Assembly (NCBI RefSeq): GCF_036711975.1
Contig: NC_091976.1
Location: forward strand, 6,820,001 to 6,884,000
DNA length: 64,000 nucleotides
Origin: Onthophagus taurus
Lineage: Eukaryota > Arthropoda > Insecta > Coleoptera > Scarabaeidae
Direction: 5' to 3'
Numbering within the stretch: the stretch's first letter is position 1; each line of letters opens with the position of its first letter. A model generated the notes under the pieces. It did not search any database. It saw only the letters and a list, made by a program, of their open reading frames with translations, and had not been told where the DNA came from. The position numbers were made by a program, and so were the translations under genes. Positions 31,906 through 43,918 of the stretch are shown here, in pieces.

Positions 31906-34235
31906 GATTATGCCTTTTTGGGTCGTTATAAAGAATTAACTTATAAACATTTTTCTCTGTCACCATCAGTTTGTGAGTTACGGTCTACTTTAATAACGAA
32001 AACCATTAATCTTTATATTTTGTCAGTATTTCCACTGAGTAACTAACTAGAATCTAGTTATGGATTATGACTTCTTAGTTTCTTATAACCAATTTATTTC
32101 TAAAATATTTTGCTCTATTGCCTTTAGTTTTTGAGTAATTACCTTTTTTATAATTGAAAACGTTCAATTTTCATATTTTGGAGATTTACGCATTTTAACA
32201 AAATATGATTATAAATTCGCTGAATATAATTATGAATTATGTCTTTTTGACCTTTTATAAAAAAATTCACATTTCAAATATTTGTCTGTGTTGTCTTTAA
32301 TTTTTGAGTTATGGTCTGCTTTAATAACAAAAACCATTAATTTTGATATTTTGTGAGGATTTCCACTGAGTAACTACAATACGGTCATAATTAACCAGAA
32401 TCTAATTATGGATTATGACTTCTTGGTTCATTATAACCATTTAATTTATAAAATATTTTGCTCCATCGCTTTTAATTTTTGAATAATGACCTTGTTTATA
32501 ATCGAAAACATTCAATTTAGATATTTTAAAAATGTACGCATTCTAACGCAACATGATCATAATTAAGCTGACTATGATTATGGATTATGTCTTTTTGACG
32601 CAGTAGAAACAATTTACTTTTGAAATTTTTTTCTCTGTCGCCTTTAGTTTTTGAGTTATAACCTGCTTTATTAACGAAAACAATCAATTTTGATATTTTG
32701 TAAGAACTTCTACCGAGTAACTACAATACAGTTATAATTAACTGGAATATAATAGTAGATTATGACTTCTTAGTTCATTATAACCAATTTATGTTTAAAA
32801 TATGTTGCTCCATCGCCTTCAGTTTTTGAATGACCCTTTTTATAACTGAAAACGTTAATTTTGGTAGTTTGGAGACTTACGCATTCTAACGCAATATGAG
32901 TATAAATAAGCTGAGTATGATTATGGACTATGTCTTTTTGGCTCAGTAGAAACAATTTACTTTTGAAATATTTTTCTCTATCGCCTTTAGTTTTTGAGTT
33001 ATGATCTGCTTTAGTAACGAAAATCATCAATTTTCATATTTTGTGAGTACTTCTACTGAATAACTACAATACAGTTATAATTAACTGGAATGTAATGGTA
33101 GAATATAACTTCTTAGTTCATTATAACCAATTGATGTCTAAAATATTTTGCTCCATCGCCTTCAGTTTTTGAATGACCCTTTTTATAACCGAAAACGTTA
33201 ATTTTGGTAGTTTGGAGACTTACGCATTCTAACGCAATATGATTATAAATAAGCTAAGTATGATTATGGATTATATCTTTTTGACTCAGTAGAAACAATT
33301 TACTTTTAAAATATTTTTCTCTGTCGCCTTTAGTTTTTGAGTTATGATCTGCTTTAGTAACTAAAACCATCAATTTTGCTATTTTGTGAGGAGTTCTACT
33401 GAATAACTACAATACAGTTATAATTAACTGGAATATAATGATAGACTATGACTTCTTAGTTCATTATAACCAATTAATGTCGAAAATATTTTGCTCCATC
33501 GCCTTCAGTTTTTGGATGAACCGTTTTATAACCGAAAACGTTAATTTTGGTAGTTTGATGATTTACGCATTCTAACGCTATATGATTATAAATAGGCTGT
33601 GTATGATTATGGATTATGTCTTCTTGACTCAGTAGAAATAATTTGCTTTTGAAATATTTTTCTCTGTCGCCTTTAGTTTTTGAGTTATGATCTGCTTTAG
33701 TAACTAAAACCATCAATTTTGCTATTTTGTGAGGAGTTGAATAACTGAATAACTACAATGCAGTTATAATTAACTGGAATATAATGGTAGATTATGACTT
33801 CTTAGTTCATTATAACCATTTTATGTCTAAAATATTTTGCTCCATCGCCTTCAGTTTTTGAATGACCCTTTTTATAACCGAAAACGTTAATTTTGGTAGT
33901 TTGGAGACTTACGCATTCTAACGCAATATGATTATAAATAAGCTGCAAGTGATCATGGATTATGTCTTTTCGGCTTATTATGAACAATTTACTTCTGAAG
34001 TATTATTCTCTGTCGCCTTCAGTTTTTGAGTTATGATCTAGCGTAATAACGAAAACCATCAATTTTTGTGAGTATTTCCGCTGAGTAACTACAATACTGT
34101 TATAACTAACTAGAATCTAGTTATGTATTATGACTTCTTAGTTCATTACAACCAATTTATTTCTAATGCATTTAATCGGAAACAATCAACTTTAATGTTT
34201 TGGAGAAATTACGTAGAGCATTTAATAAGAAACTA
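31906..34235 (+). repeat. Satellite B, about seven tandem units of ~345 bp
   Basis: The word ATTATGTCTTTTTGAC and its variants recur at about 31905, 32231, 32583, 32931, 33275, 33614 and 33960, a spacing of about 326-352 bp. Each unit consists of two related halves of about 172 bp: one with CGCCTTTAGTTTTTGAGTTA and one with CGCCTTCAGTTTTTGAATGA. The family therefore looks like an old ~172 bp monomer that became a dimeric unit. The reverse complement shares ordered words with satellite C (ATAACTC-AAAACTAAA-GC, AATTGTTT, ATAATCCAT), so the two arrays are distant relatives in opposite orientation. Minus-strand frames of 61-86 codons inside are by-products. Confidence 0.9.
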
Positions 34236-34470
34236 AAATAAGTATTGCTAAATAAAGATTCATTCAGGAATTACCATTCAGAAAAAGATCTTATTTGTTT
34301 GAAATTATATATAGAAGCATTTCTGTGAATTCCAATTATTTCAGCAAACAAAACTATAATATAAAATTAATCACGCTTTCTAAGTATTTTCTTAGCACAT
34401 GTTGATTATTGGGCGCCAAAATTCCTTTTGTAAGTAAATTGAGATGGTGACAAACGCTTTTAAACCGCAC
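34236..34470. other. Edge of satellite B, nothing recognised
   Basis: The satellite decays into unique AT-rich sequence. No coding motif. Confidence 0.35.
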
Positions 34471-34770
34471 GACTTCCTACTAGAACATCTTTGACGGTTA
34501 AAACCGCACACAACTTGGCGCAATAATCGGCGTCGTGTACCCATTTCATTGCCAAGATACGCTGTAGCCGCCGCCGTCGTCTCCATTCCTTCTTGGAAAA
34601 CTGAGCAAAAAAGAATTGTTCTGGCGGCTTAATTACAACTCTCTGACGCCGCCGTACGCCACACGATAAATAATAGTCATTTCGTCGAATCGTATCGTTG
34701 GCGGTTGGTCGAGTTGGCTCCCTTTTTAAACTGGGAAATCGGATTACAAATTGCGACCCAAGTACAGTTA
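34471..34770. other. GC- and CG-rich island of unknown function
   Basis: About 300 bp with clearly higher GC and many CG dinucleotides (for example GTAGCCGCCGCCGTCGTC and ACGCCGCCGTACGCC) in otherwise very AT-rich DNA. Open frames of 64 and 116 codons exist on the minus strand, with an Arg-rich stretch but no family motif and no clear splice partner. Possibilities are an unrecognised exon, a promoter or an old GC-rich repeat; none can be chosen. Confidence 0.4.
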
Positions 34771-35639
34771 TTAATAGGATGTCCTTCTTAGAAGCAAAAT
34801 TTTGGGTCAAGGATTAAAAATATTACTGTAAGGATGGTAAAAAAGGGGTGTTAAATTTTTTTTTTGTGGAGTGTGAAAATATTTTTATCTCTCAGTTGTT
34901 GACCACCCAGAATAACTCTTTTATTGGATTCTTGTGGTTAGCTAAAATGATTTTATGGCACTGGTAAAGCCGTTAAACATTTTAGTATATCTCAAAACCT
35001 TTTTCTCCTCTTGTTATCTTCTCGATTTCTTCTCATTTTACCTTGTTTAGAATTTGAGTTATTATTTTTTCTTAATCGCCAATAAATAAAACTAAAATAA
35101 ATAATATCTTTTATAATTTGCATATTTTGATATATTAGTAAAGAATGTAACGGAGCGAATCTTTAACTTGTAAAGGTTTAGTCATGCTTTTGGAATGCTC
35201 TCACGCTAAAGCGGTTAAAGGGGCTAAAGCACTTCTTCACTTCTTGTTCTTTCGCCTCAGGCTAAGTAAATTGTTACGGAAGATCGGTATCGTTCGGGAA
35301 GTATTTTTTAATTAAAATTGTAACTCATTATAATTCAAAAGTTGAAATTAGGGTGCAATAAATTTTAATTTTTCAAAAATTACTATTTAATATTGTGAAA
35401 TAAAAACAGGATGAAGTAAAAAAGGTCACGTCATATAACAACCTATTAAGTATCCTGTATAAGCAAGCTTGCTTATTCACGTTGTAATGATTCATTGTAA
35501 AAAACGAGATCTTTCGAATATAACATGTGGAGTTGTTTGCTAGAACTTTATGTAGACCAAAAATAATAAATAAGTGAGTCAATTTTCTTAGAAAATAAAA
35601 TGTCGTTCGTATAGGCAACCTAAATTACTAACGAAACTT
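34771..35639. other. Intergenic, nothing recognised
   Basis: AT-rich. No coding or structural motif seen. Confidence 0.35.
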
Positions 35640-36007
35640 TATAATATAATGTATAAAATATCGAAAAATATGGTTATTTCGATAACAAAACATTTTGTTA
35701 CCTGAAAGGTAAAAGCACTGAAGGAAGATTTTGTTAAAATTAATTACACGTAAAGATTAAAAAGATATTGTATCGAAGATTTGAATTCATTCATTTTATT
35801 AGTTAAAAATTAAAAAGCTCCATACATTTCAAGACACACTTTTATTTAATACTACCTCCGTTCCAAAATAAGTGTCCGATTTGTATATTTTATTTGTTCC
35901 AAAATAAGTGTCAACTTTTAAAAAACTGAAATATAATATTTTAATTTATTAACAGAACTGTATTAAATTATAATTAATTGAACCAAATTTTTTATAGTAT
36001 AAACAAA

Positions 36008-37203
36008 TTACATTTCTTTGTAATTGTTCAGGAGACCGTAATTTTTCTTTCTCTGTGTGAGGGATTTTGTAATTGTTACCTCCTTTATGAAGCATGGAAA
36101 ATTCCATACATTTGGTGTATCATCCCATGCCTTCAAAACAGCAGCAATTAATTCATCTATATTATGCATCGAACTTTTATGTTGTATAGACTTAAGTGCA
36201 TTAAAAAAATCTAAATCCAGAACATTAAAGTCAGGGCTGTTTGGTGGCTGACAAATCAAACTAATATTCCATCCATCAGCTGTTTCGGCCCGAATTATTT
36301 CACCATCATCTATACTACAATGTGGTCGGGCATTATCTTGTTGAATTTTGATGAGCATCTTTTTGCTACCCTTCGGCCACTTTTCTTTTATAGCTGGAAT
36401 AACTTTTTTGGTAATCATGTCCACACACATTTGACGAGTAACTTCAACAGGTGTTGTCACTAATGTCCCACGTACACGATTTTTAGAATTTCGTTTTGCT
36501 GGTTCTTGAGTTACAATAGGCCATAAGCCTATTTTACCATTCAATTCAGACTTTTTGTTGAAATCATATCTTGGACGAGCCACTGCAGGTAGAAACATGA
36601 CCTTTGTTCAAATATGAAAGAGTAAAAGATTCTTATCTTTTACTCTTTCATGTTCGATAAGGTGTTTCTTGTTCGGGAAGAAGGTTTGTCTTAGTTTTGG
36701 TTATGTAAAACCATTTTTCATCTATACGAACAAACTCTAACATTTCTTGAAAATATAGGCTAGGTTCTTGTAACATACAAAGTGCAAATTCTAATCGACG
36801 CTTCTGATTGTCGTCGGTCAAAACAGGTTTCAATGTACTTGAAACTCTCTTTATGACTCCTTCCTTCAAAATTCTGTGTACTGTTCCCAACGACTCGTTA
36901 ATATTGTTACAAAGACTGCGGATGGTTGATCTTTGTGCTATGGAAATTTCCGAGATTTTCTTTTTTATACCTTCTGTCTTTACGTTTCCTTCCAGAATTT
37001 CCTTTTTTCTTTGGGTCGACGTTAGCTGTACAAGATCCGACATTAGAATCCTGTTTTGCTGTATTCCAAATTCGGTGTATTATCCGCGTACAAACGTTGA
37101 ATTTAGTGCTGCACTGTTTAATTGCACTGTGTTTCAACTTTTCATTGCTTACGTTTTTCAGCAGTTTTTTTTGCTCGTTGCTTAATAGTATATTATTCAA
37201 CAA
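36008..37203 (-). pseudogene. DD39D mariner transposase, frame-broken
   Basis: The minus strand encodes, in three frames, an N-terminal helix-turn-helix (LLKNVSNEKLKHSAIKQCS, then TRIIHRIWNTAKQ), a linker ending RRLEFALCMLQ, and the catalytic part. The first Asp is in VRIDEKWFYI (about 36735), the second in IQQDNARPHCSI (about 36340) and the third in PPNSPDFNVLDLDFF (about 36235). Exactly 39 residues separate the last two catalytic Asp residues (the final one being in NVLD), which is the DD39D signature of plant mariner-like transposases. Frameshifts lie near 36950-37000 and at the hairpin between 36600 and 36650; an in-frame stop follows PYRT. Confidence 0.88.
36600..36652. repeat. Small hairpin inside the mariner transposase
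   Basis: ATGAAAGAGTAAAAGATTCT is followed at once by its inverse (TTATCTTTTACTCTTTCAT), giving a stem of about 18 bp with almost no loop. It sits exactly where the reading frame breaks (between PYRT and VMFLPAVARP), so it looks like a local inverted duplication that inactivated the gene. Confidence 0.75.
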
Positions 37204-37575
37204 GCGTATAATGGCGGCTGTTACCCACGAAGAAGAAGTTGCAACACGAGCGAGCGAAGCGAGCGAGTGTTGTAATCTGAGTGGGTAACATCCATTATAC
37301 GCAAGTTGAATACTATACTTTATCTACAACTATTTAATTTTGAAAAAAAAATCAAAAAAACGAAAAAAAAATAAACTTGATAGACATTTCAGACATAACC
37401 TCAATATAAGAAAGCTGTCATTTCTGTTAATATTTTATTTTTTGATTAGTAGGCAGTGTCAGAAGTGTGGAATAATGGCCTCATTATTCAACACTTTGTC
37501 TGTCATGGGTAATGAGTGTCATTACCCGTCAAAAATCAATTGTATAACGAATAGATAATTCAATAGTTGTAGATA
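37187..37575. mobile_element. Small foldback insertion(s) inside the DD39D mariner
   Basis: An outer-inner arrangement of inverted repeats: GCGTATAATGGCGGCTGTTA (37204) pairs with TAACATCCATTATACGC (37288-37304) around a CGAGCGAGCGAAGCGAGCGAG palindrome. TATCTACAACTATTTAATTT (37321) pairs with AATTCAATAGTTGTAGATA (37557-37575), and GGTAATGA-GTGTCATTACC lies at 37509-37529. None of this is expected in a mariner, so one or two non-autonomous elements have inserted next to the transposase start. The arms suggest MITE-like elements; the exact borders are uncertain. Confidence 0.55.
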
Positions 37576-38953
37576 AATTAGGTTTTTCAACGCTTCTTTA
37601 TAATTTCGCATATTTTCTGACATTTTCAACAATTTTTATACTTGGCGGAGAATATATAAAATTAACTTTTTTTTTACCAAGATTTAGTAATTGAGTTTTT
37701 TTTGTTTATTCAATAATCCTATAAAAAATCTAAAAATCGGACACTTATTTTGGAACGGAGGTAGTATAATTTAGTATAACTCGAAAACTAAAAGCCATGA
37801 GGAAAAATTTTATTAATTTAAATTGTTTACAATAAACTATATTACCATAATCTACATCGACATCCATCCTTGCTCTGATAATTCTCAAGTTATTTCCCAG
37901 AGAATCCCTAAATATCGATATTCACAATTTCAATAGTAAAATATTTTATAGCTTGAAAAGTAGAATTCCATTAGGATTAATTGTTCGTACAGAACAACAA
38001 CGATCAACGATTTGAATCCATTCTTGATTCTTTTTTACCAGAAAAACAGAAAGTTTCACAAGTAACAGAGATTTACTTTTGTTTAATATACTTAATTAAG
38101 TATAAGTCGAAAAGTAAAAGACGTGAGAAGAAATGTTATTAATTATAAATTGTTTATAACAAACAATATAATCATAATTCGTATCGACATCCATTCTTGC
38201 TCTGATAATTCCTGAGGTAGTTTCCAAATATCTCTAAATATCTAGCAGTACAATTTAGATAACAAAATATTTTGTAACTTGAAAAGTAAAAGGGATGAAG
38301 GAAAACGCTATGAATATTAATTGATCGCAAAGAACCATAAAAACACGATATCGCGATTTAAATCCATTCGTTGCTATTTATTAGCTAAAAACCAAAAACC
38401 TCCATAAATTTCAAAATTTACACTTTTATTTAATATAATCTAGTATAACTCGAAAACAAAAAGCCATGAGAAGAAATGTTATGAATTTCAAATTAATTAT
38501 AAATTCTCTAGATTTCATGTGCAATGGCAAACAGAAGAACTTGAGAAAATCAAAAATCGTTTAGATGCGCTAAGTACGATCATTGAAGTTACGCATATAA
38601 CAAAAATGGACAAAGCAAAAAGAGATGCATACGTAAAATACATACATTTCTCTGGGAATAGAATATCTGCTGCGTGAAGATTGATAAAAGAGGAAACAAG
38701 TAAATCAAAAAACTAACCGAAATATACAAATAATTCTAATCTAACGCGGATAAGCTGAACGATTTCTTTGTAAATATTGGAATCGCACAAATATACTCCT
38801 CTTCTAACATTGAGGAAACCACAATGCCACTCATAACTGCCTCAAAAATAGAGAATTTTAAACAAATTGATGAGCAAGAAATCATAAATGTTATACGAGC
38901 TTTGAACAATAAATACACGAAAGACATATATGGTGTATCAGTAACGCTATTAA

Positions 38954-41259
38954 CCCTCATAATACCATGGGGTCACTGGAGACCCCACGGGTGATGTAAA
39001 TGTAATTTTCTAATAATATTTGCATGCTGAAAATTCTGAAAAAAATGACTTCCTAAAACATTTTTTTCTAAGCACTAGTTGAAGTACAATTTTGTAACTT
39101 TTATAGTTTTTATAAAAAAAGTACAAAATCACACGTAATACCATTGGGGTCATAAGTCACCCCAGCTGTTCATACGTGCTGTGCTTCCCCGTTTTCTACG
39201 CATGCTGTTACATTTTATTTTGTTTACCGGGGAATCACTTCCTACATATCCCTGTCTATTCGGTACTTCCCCTAGTTCTAAATTATGAATAGTCCTCGTC
39301 GCCACAATTTATCCTGTATCTGGTCATTCACGTTGTTATCATGGCTCGACGTAGTGCGCTTCGACCTGGTAAAACAAATACAGAAGATACTTTACGACAG
39401 TGGTTTGAAGAACGTGATAGTGATAGTAATACTAGCGATGAAATTGCTATCAATGAAAATAGCGACGAAGAAGATTTTACTGAAGTGAACGAAGTATACA
39501 ATTCAGAAAATAGTTCTGACGTTGATTCGACATCCAGCGACAACAATGAGCAACGGTATAATTTTTATATGTAAGTTTATTGTATGTTTTCTAAGTACGG
39601 TAGTTATTTCTTATATGATTTAATAGTTCCAAAAATAAACTTGAAAAATGGTATTTTGATCCGCAAACACAAAATACAGGACGGTATTCACGGCGAAATA
39701 TTATGCACCAAGAAGGAGGACCCACAAGATATGCCAATCGAAACGTAGATACAATTTCCACTTCCTTTCGGTTATTTTTTAGAGATAGTGTAGTAAACCA
39801 CGTAGTTCAATGGACTAATGCCGAGGGTTGCCTAAAGCATGGAGATTCATGGAAAAAACTCGATGCCAAAGAATTTTTACGTTTTGTTTTATTGTTGGTA
39901 TTAGCAGGAGTTTACAAATCTCATAATGAAGGAATTACAAATTTGTGGAATGAGGAGGATGGACGCCCTTTATTCAACAAGACGATGAGTAGAAACAGAT
40001 TTACCACAATATCACAATGTTTATGTTTTGACAATGCTCAAGATACAAGAATACATGGAAGTCTCGATAAGTTAGCACCGATAAGAGCTTTGTTTGAGTT
40101 ATGGCTACCAACACTACAAGATGCATATATACCCTATGAAAATTTGACTGTTGACGAACAACTGCTAACATTCCGCGGTAGGTGCCCTTTCAAACAATAC
40201 ATACCTTCTAAACCGGGAAAGTACGGAATAAAAATTTCGGCGGCATGCGATAGCAAAACTTCTTATGTTTACAATTTGTCAGATATATATAGGGAAAACT
40301 GCTGACCAACGTGAACGCAATCAAGGCAAACGAGTTGTTTTAGATATGGTAAGGGGCTTGGAACAGTCGGGAAGAAATGTCACTATGGACAATTTTTTTA
40401 CCATCCTTGATCTTGCACGGGAAATGGAAAAAAAAATTAACACTACTTGGTACTATACGAAAAAATAAACCAGAACTACCACAGGAATTGGTAACACCGC
40501 GCCATCGAGAACTATATTCTACAATTTTTGGTTATCAGAAGAAAGCTATGTTAGCCGCCTACTGTCCAAAAAAGAGAAATGTCGTTACCTTGCTCTCGAC
40601 TATGCATGACATTGGTAAAATTTCTAATGATGAAAAGAAAAAACCGCAGATAATTTTAGATTACAATAAAACAAAATCAGGCGTGGACATTATGGATAAA
40701 CTACTGCGAACTTACACGGTACAGAGACAAACAAGAAGATGGCCTGTAAAAATTTTTTATAACATGATTGATGTTAGTGCACTGAACGCATACATTATAT
40801 GGATTCATCAAAACGACGATTGGAAAGCCAAAAAAGGGTACAAACGACGAGAATTTCTCAAACAGCTAGGAAAAGAATTAGTAGGTATTGGAACCAGCAC
40901 AGATGAAGCTTCGACATCACAAGGCCCTACAGAAGACATTCGAACATCAAAACGTGGGAGATGCTACAAATGTCCTAGAAATCTTGACAGGAAGTATACG
41001 AAGCGATGTCATAACTGCAAACAGTTCCTTTGCAACAATCATCACATAATTGTTTGTTCTAAGTGTAAATCAGATACAAAATGAAGTTTATATTTGTTAT
41101 ATAGTTGTATGATATACATTCACTACACTTCTTTGGTTATTTAAACAAATATATGTTCCTTTTTAAACAAATATAGTTGCTTTATTTATAAAAGAGTCTG
41201 GGGTCTTTAATGACCCCATTGGTATTACGTGTCACAAAAAGAACCTGGTATTATGACGG
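38954..41259 (+). mobile_element. piggyBac-2 transposon with TTAA duplication
   Basis: TTAA lies at 38950-38953 and at 41260-41263. The inverted ends are CCCTCATAATACCA (left) and TGGTATTATGACGG (right). Subterminal modules GGGGTCACTGGAGACCCC (left, palindromic), TACCATTGGGGTCA (about 39140) and TGACCCCATTGGTATTAC (right) resemble the paired modules of piggyBac-1 in layout but not in sequence, so the two belong to different families. The length is 2306 bp. Insertion into the LINE was precise. Confidence 0.93.
39341..41084 (+). pseudogene. piggyBac-2 transposase with an intron, frame-broken
   Basis: Starts at an ATG at 39341 (MARRSALRPGKTN) with an acidic N-terminal region. An intron is very likely at 39572-39628: TATAT|GTAAGT to TTTAATAG|TTCC, which joins NNEQRYNFYI to SKNKLEKWYFDP without a stop. 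The catalytic Asp residues are visible in LTVDEQLLTFRGR (about 40146), NVTMDNFFT (about 40380) and KSGVDIMDKLLRTY (about 40680). The C-terminus has the cysteine-rich domain (CYKCPRNLDRK to CSKC, about 40964-41070). Frameshifts near 40290 (NLSDIY changes to YIGKTADQ) and 40430 (EMEKK) inactivate it; no other stops are seen. Confidence 0.9.
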
Positions 41260-43918
41260 TTAAAGTCCATAGATACAACAATTTTCAAACAACTGTGTAA
41301 AATACTAAACAAATGTCTAAAGGAGGGGGTCTTTCCCTCAGAATTAAAGATCCGTAAAGCAATACCGATTTACAAAATGGTGATATAAATGATTGTAAAA
41401 ACTATAGGCCCATATCAATATTACCAAGCCTATCAAAAGTTTTTGAAATTATACTAAAGGAAAAAATGGTGAGTTATCTAGAGGACGGATATTATACGGA
41501 TATTATAACGAAATTCCAGAACGGTTATCAGAGAGATAAATCTACCACTACAGCACTCCTAAGCTGGCTAAAAGAAATTATTCAGGGCTTTGATCTTCAG
41601 CAATACACACAGGTGGCTTTCCGTGATCTTAGTAAAGCTTTTGATAGCGTTGATCATGGGATACTGTTATATAAACTGGAGAGATACGGGTTTCAGTATG
41701 GAGCTCTGAGACAAATTAAATCTTACCTATGTGAAAGAAAACAATGTGTATACTGGAAAGATCGCCAATCAGAATGGAAAGATATAACGACGGGTGTTCC
41801 GCAAGACTCGGTACTGGGACCTGGGACTTTTTCTTTTGTACATAAACGACTTACCAGAAAATATCCCAACAAACTTAATGTGCTTATATGCCGACGATAC
41901 TTCGCTTATGAATAGAGATACAAATGTAGAAATCCTAAAACTAAAAACGGAACAGACAATAAAGCAGAAGACTGGTTTAACTGCAATAAATTAAAACTGA
42001 ATATGGATAAAAGTAAAATACTCACCTTTTATACCAAACGAAGAGGCGAGGTAATAAATCAAACAGTAAAATTTCTGGGTGTTACTCTGAATGAAACTCT
42101 CACTTGGTCGGACCATATAACAAAACTAAAACAACGATTGGCTGGCTCAATGTACTGTCTAAAAGTTATAGCAAAGAACTTACCTTTAGAGGAAGCAAGG
42201 AATGTGTACTTTTCGTATTTCCACAGCATCGCGACCTATGGTATAATGGCATGGGGTGTCTCAACTGACATGGAGAAAATCTTCAAACAGCAAAGGAAGG
42301 CCATACGAATCTTACTGGGGATACCTCAACGAGATAGTTGTAAAACACATTTTAAAGAATTAAAGTTTTTGACCTTACCATCGTGTTTTATACTTACCTG
42401 TGTAGAACACATTCACAAAAATCGATGAGAACTCTCCGTAAATTCGGAGAAACATAGTTACTGCCCACGTCACGGAGAAGACTTAACGATCCCGTATCAT
42501 TGGGTAACCAGAACGTTAAAATCTTTCAATTATATAGCAATAAAATTATACTTCTGCCAACAGAAGTAAAGGAAATTAATCCCAAAAGGTTTAAAAGCAC
42601 AGTGAAGAAAATCCTACTGGAAGGAGAATTTTATTCTATAAATGAATTTATAAATTTTTAATTGTAATTTTTTATTTTCTTCTTTTTTGTGACACTATTT
42701 TGTACGCTCTTTTGTACCTTATTGAATAAATAAAATATAAAGTATAAAAATATTGTTTATAATAAATGATATTATCATAATCCATCCTTGCTCTGATAAC
42801 TCTCTATATATTTTCCAAAATAATACTAAACATCGAAAATTAACATTTCGATAATAAAATAATTTGTAGCTTGAAAAGTAAAAGCGAAGAAGGAAAATTC
42901 TATTAAGATTAATTGTATGTCATAAAAGATAATGTATCAATGATTTGAATGCATTTATTGCTATTCATTACTATTGTATTGCTTCATAAATTCAAAATTT
43001 GCATTTTTATTTGGTATAATATTATAGTAAAGTGACCGGCAAAAAAAACCGGCCACTATAATAAATTAGCCTAAACTTAAAAAATCTAAGGTGGCGTGCT
43101 AGGTAGCATATGCCAGTTGTTTCGAATAGTAAATTGACAGTTGTTAAAGATTTTCACAGTCTTTTACATAACAGCAATCCCGTTATCAGTAACTGATGTT
43201 GCGCGTGTGGTTAGCGAATATCTTGATGAGGTATGGTATTGAATGGATAGAGTGGCTAGCGTGCAGCCCGGACCTTAACCCTATCGAATATCTTTGGAAC
43301 CAACTTCAGAGACGCGTTCGTCGTCGTCCTGTCCTACCGGACAACCTCCAAGAGTTATGAATTGCTCTTGAAGAAGAGTTTGCCGCAATTCCTCAGGAAT
43401 CAATTACGAACCTAATCAGTTCGATGCCGCGTCGACTAGCAATTCGTCGATACCCAATTCACATGTAAGCACGCAGATTGAAGACGCGCTCGTCGATATC
43501 TTGGAAGCAGCCTCGGTCCTTTGGCAGCCTTCTTGCAGCCAGACCACATCTAGCAAGTTTTCAGCGAATGGTTCTCTCACTGACATCAACAACATGCACC
43601 ATTTGTAAATGACGCCGAGGTTCTACAACTGTCGTTCTACAATTACTTAAGGGTCGATTACACGGAGATAGTTTACACGCCACTAGCGCACTTTTTTACT
43701 AGCTGCTAGTAAAGTAGTTGTGTGTAATTATGGTGGCGTGTAAACTATCCAGATAGTTAGCTAGCAAATATGTATGCGAGTAAAGTTGGAGACCGGTCAA
43801 CTTTACTAGCTACTAGCTCACATTTTTACTATCTAGATAGTAAAAAAGTATCGTGTAATTATATCGGCGAGCAAAGTAGGTACGGAGTAGAAGAGATTTT
43901 ATAACACTGACGGTTGTA

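Larger units (their letters stand above)
35852..37764 (-). mobile_element. Plant-type (DD39D) mariner-like element
   Basis: Ends are inverted over more than 25 bp: CTACCTCCGTTCCAAAATAA on the left and its complement on the right, with TA on both sides (35850-35851 and 37765-37766). Removing the element restores a normal satellite C unit (TTTATTTAATATAATTTAG), so the ends are right. The CTCCGTTCCAAAATAAGTGTC type of terminus is known from plant mariner-like/Stowaway elements, and the transposase matches that type. Secondary insertions or rearrangements: a hairpin at 36600-36650 and a foldback at 37187-37290. Confidence 0.88.
38735..42428 (+). pseudogene. LINE reverse transcriptase split by piggyBac-2
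   Basis: Pre-RT region: DKLNDFFVNIG and ALNNKYTKDIYGVSVTLL (38745-38949). After the piggyBac: KAIPIYK-NGDINDCKNYRPISILPSLSKVFE (about 41350-41450), FQNGYQRDKSTTTALL, QVAFRDLSKAFDSVDHG (block A with two Asp), GVPQDSVLGPG, and in a shifted frame LYINDLP and LMCLYADDTSLM (YADD block, about 41875). It continues with FLGVTLNETLTWSDHI and a C-terminal domain to about 42428. Frameshifts at about 41370, 41815 and 41990. The normal GVPQGS is GVPQDS here, a change in a conserved Gly. Confidence 0.85.
38498..42748 (+). mobile_element. 5'-truncated LINE carrying piggyBac-2
   Basis: A non-LTR retrotransposon of the jockey/CR1 group, inserted into satellite C. Left part 38498-38949, then 4-bp TTAA and piggyBac-2, then right part 41264-42748. 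It ends in an AATAAATAAAATATAAAG-type A-rich tail with satellite sequence resuming (ATTGTTTATAATAAATGATA). Removing piggyBac-2 and one TTAA restores the reading frame (VSVTLL joins SIDTTIFKQLCK). The endonuclease domain is missing. Confidence 0.82.

Noticed and set aside
32770..33987. Three similar minus-strand open frames of 61-86 codons
   Set aside because: They recur once per satellite B unit and vary by indels; not genes.
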